A stretch of DNA of 58,759 nt from Verrucomicrobiota bacterium (GTDB lineage Bacteria; Verrucomicrobiota; Verrucomicrobiia; Verrucomicrobiales; Akkermansiaceae), in assembly GCA_004293285.1 (NCBI GenBank), contig RDYF01000090.1, positions 1 to 58,759 of the forward strand. Reading direction: 5' to 3'. Positions 57,490 through 58,759 of the stretch are shown here, in pieces. Position numbers and translations under genes: made by a program. The notes under the pieces are model-generated. The model was not told where the DNA came from and searched no databases. It worked only from the letters and a program-made list of their open reading frames with translations. Positions within the stretch are counted from its first letter, which is position 1. Each line of letters opens with the position of its first letter.

Positions 57490-58335
57490 TCAAAACTCTC
57501 TCCCCTTCCTTCTCCAGATCACTCCATAGCGCGGACTCAGTAGCCATCCTAACAAAAAAACCAGCCCTAACACCATCACGATCGCTGGACCGGAGGTCAG
57601 TTGCAATGGAACAGAAATCAACACGGCTGCCACCGCCCCCACCGCGCCTAACACACCGCCCCCCCAAAACAAGGCGGAGGTCCGATCGGTGAAAAGCGAT
57701 ACCGTCGCAGCAGGAGTCACCAACAGACCCACGGAAAGAACACAGCCCACCGCCTGTAGCGATGCCACTAACGACATCACCATCAGCGCAAACAGCAGAT
57801 ACTGCACCAAGCGCACCGGCACGCCCTGCGCCGCCGCCACATTGGGCTCGAACAAGGCTACCAGAATGGGCCGCATCAACAAATTGGCGAGAATCAAGGT
57901 CAAGACCCCAATGCCAAAAACGGTCCACAAATCGGCGTTAGAAACGGCATTGATGTCGCCAAACAACCAATGCTCCAGCTCCTGCCGAACGCCCAAGCGC
58001 GGCAATAGTGCCACCCCCCCCGCAAAGGCCGATGTGTAGAGCACTGCGAGTGCTGTGCCCTGCGCCACACGCTTGCCGCGCGACACCGCCACAGAACCGA
58101 GCCCGACAATCAATGCCGCAATCAACGCGCCGAGAAAGGCATTCCACTGGGTCAGCGCCCCCGTGATGAGGATCGCCACCGCAATCCCCGGCAGCATCGT
58201 ATGAGAAAGCGCACTGACCGATAGCGCCGTCCTGCGCAAAATCACAAAGCCGCTAAAAAAACCATTGGTAAACCCCACCAGAGCCGCCGCCGCCAGCGCC
58301 CGCTGAAAAAAACCATGTTCTAGCACTTCCCACAT
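57490..58335 (-). CDS. Metal (Zn/Mn-type) ABC transporter permease
   Basis: 281 residues, eight or nine helices. It matches the ZnuB/MntB/TroC permease family: FFSGFVILRRTALSVSALSH (with the conserved Leu-Arg-Arg and Ser-His), LPGIAVAIL, VLYTSAFAGGVALL and LLVTPAATVSLFT. It would import zinc, manganese or iron with an ATPase and a solute-binding protein, neither of which is in this window. It should be near the end of its operon, but no gene precedes it within 424 bases on its strand. The metal is not assignable. Confidence 0.88.
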   Translation of the reverse strand: MWEVLEHGFFQRALAAAALVGFTNGFFSGFVILRRTALSVSALSHTMLPGIAVAILITGALTQWNAFLGALIAALIVGLGSVAVSRGKRVAQGTALAVLYTSAFAGGVALLPRLGVRQELEHWLFGDINAVSNADLWTVFGIGVLTLILANLLMRPILVALFEPNVAAAQGVPVRLVQYLLFALMVMSLVASLQAVGCVLSVGLLVTPAATVSLFTDRTSALFWGGGVLGAVGAVAAVLISVPLQLTSGPAIVMVLGLVFLLGWLLSPRYGVIWRRKGREF

Positions 58336-58759
58336 CCGACCACGATGCTACCAAACCCCACTCCAGAAGCAAGCAAGATGAAGGACCTGTGAAACCGTGA
58401 TGGATGGGTCTCGCTTCCCAACCCCAGTCCAATCCGATGAGAAACGAACCTGCAGATTCCCTCCAACCTCTTCTGAGCCGATCCGTCACATTGGCTGGTC
58501 CTGCCCAAGTCCAAATGCCAAGCTAGGCCAGAACCTCGATACGATTTTATCGCATCGAGCAAATTCCTTTTCCCCCGATCGCACACAGTGATCGAGCCAG
58601 GGAAAGCCGTGCTCTAAATGCCAGACAAAGGACAACAGTTTTTCTCAAGCGACGGAAGCAGGATCGGAATGGAGGATCGCGGAATGATTGCCATGGCGAA
58701 ATTCGGAAATAATTGAAAAAAATCGGAAAAAATCGAAAATTCTGTCAAAACCAGAGTCG
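58336..58759. other. Intergenic or undetermined right end, no gene recognised
   Basis: 424 bases from the permease start to the window edge. Short open frames on both strands show no family resemblance. The last 60 bases turn A-rich, with GAAAAAAATCGGAAAAAATC as an imperfect direct repeat, which could be a promoter-proximal or UP-like stretch. No operator such as a Zur-type palindrome was seen upstream of the permease. Confidence 0.5.

Overview
The window looks like part of a chromosome from the phylum Verrucomicrobiota, probably class Verrucomicrobiae. The signs are a divergent FtsZ with a very long Pro/Ala linker, a ddl-ftsQ-ftsA-ftsZ order, a PEP-CTERM protein next to a large-sensor two-component system, an SHD1-domain lipoprotein, a moderately high GC content, and almost no strong Shine-Dalgarno sites. 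This placement comes from gene content and protein style, not from a database search. No rRNA, tRNA, transposase, integrase, prophage or CRISPR array was found.

Layout. Positions 1-8 kb hold a Dabb-domain tail, trpS, a TatA/E subunit, a secreted EEP-family lipoprotein, a frame-disrupted RlmI-like methyltransferase, a VanZ-like membrane protein overlapping a thioredoxin-fold/SHD1 lipoprotein, a Na+/H+ antiporter and riboflavin synthase. Positions 8-12 kb are a complete arsenic operon, arsR-arsD-arsA-acr3-arsC, with a palindromic operator over its promoter. Positions 12-18 kb hold clpX, a disrupted rhamnulokinase, a SulP transporter and a disrupted CysJ-like flavoprotein. Positions 18-24 kb form an apparent polysaccharide locus: GH29 fucosidase, LuxR-type response regulator, PEP-CTERM protein and a hybrid-sensor histidine kinase. 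An identical 22-nt palindrome lies upstream of both the fucosidase and the PEP-CTERM gene. Positions 24-29 kb hold a triply disrupted RND efflux permease, thiH, a membrane protein and a disrupted acyl carrier protein. Positions 29-44 kb are mostly housekeeping: accA, hisB, hisH, an OmpA-type protein, CYTH phosphatase, alr, class II aldolase, an MBL/beta-CASP nuclease, an MFS transporter and mutS. Positions 44-48.6 kb hold a REP-like inverted-repeat array, menA-menB, a processive glycosyltransferase and an L,D-transpeptidase. Positions 48.6-56 kb are a division cluster read leftwards, ddl-ftsQ-ftsA-ftsZ, followed on the same strand by an FMN-binding/ferredoxin membrane protein and ApbE. The right end has an aminoglycoside-phosphotransferase-fold kinase, an intergenic repeat array and a zinc/manganese-type ABC permease.

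The oddest property is that five otherwise well-preserved genes, including the only acyl carrier protein seen here, each lack one or more short internal pieces of roughly 30-70 bases. There are seven such junctions and all of them break the frame. The flanking protein sequence on both sides is normal. Either the assembly drops short pieces or the genome has suffered a burst of small deletions. Read mapping would decide. The most interesting regulatory candidate is the shared 22-nt palindrome around the fucosidase/PEP-CTERM/two-component locus.
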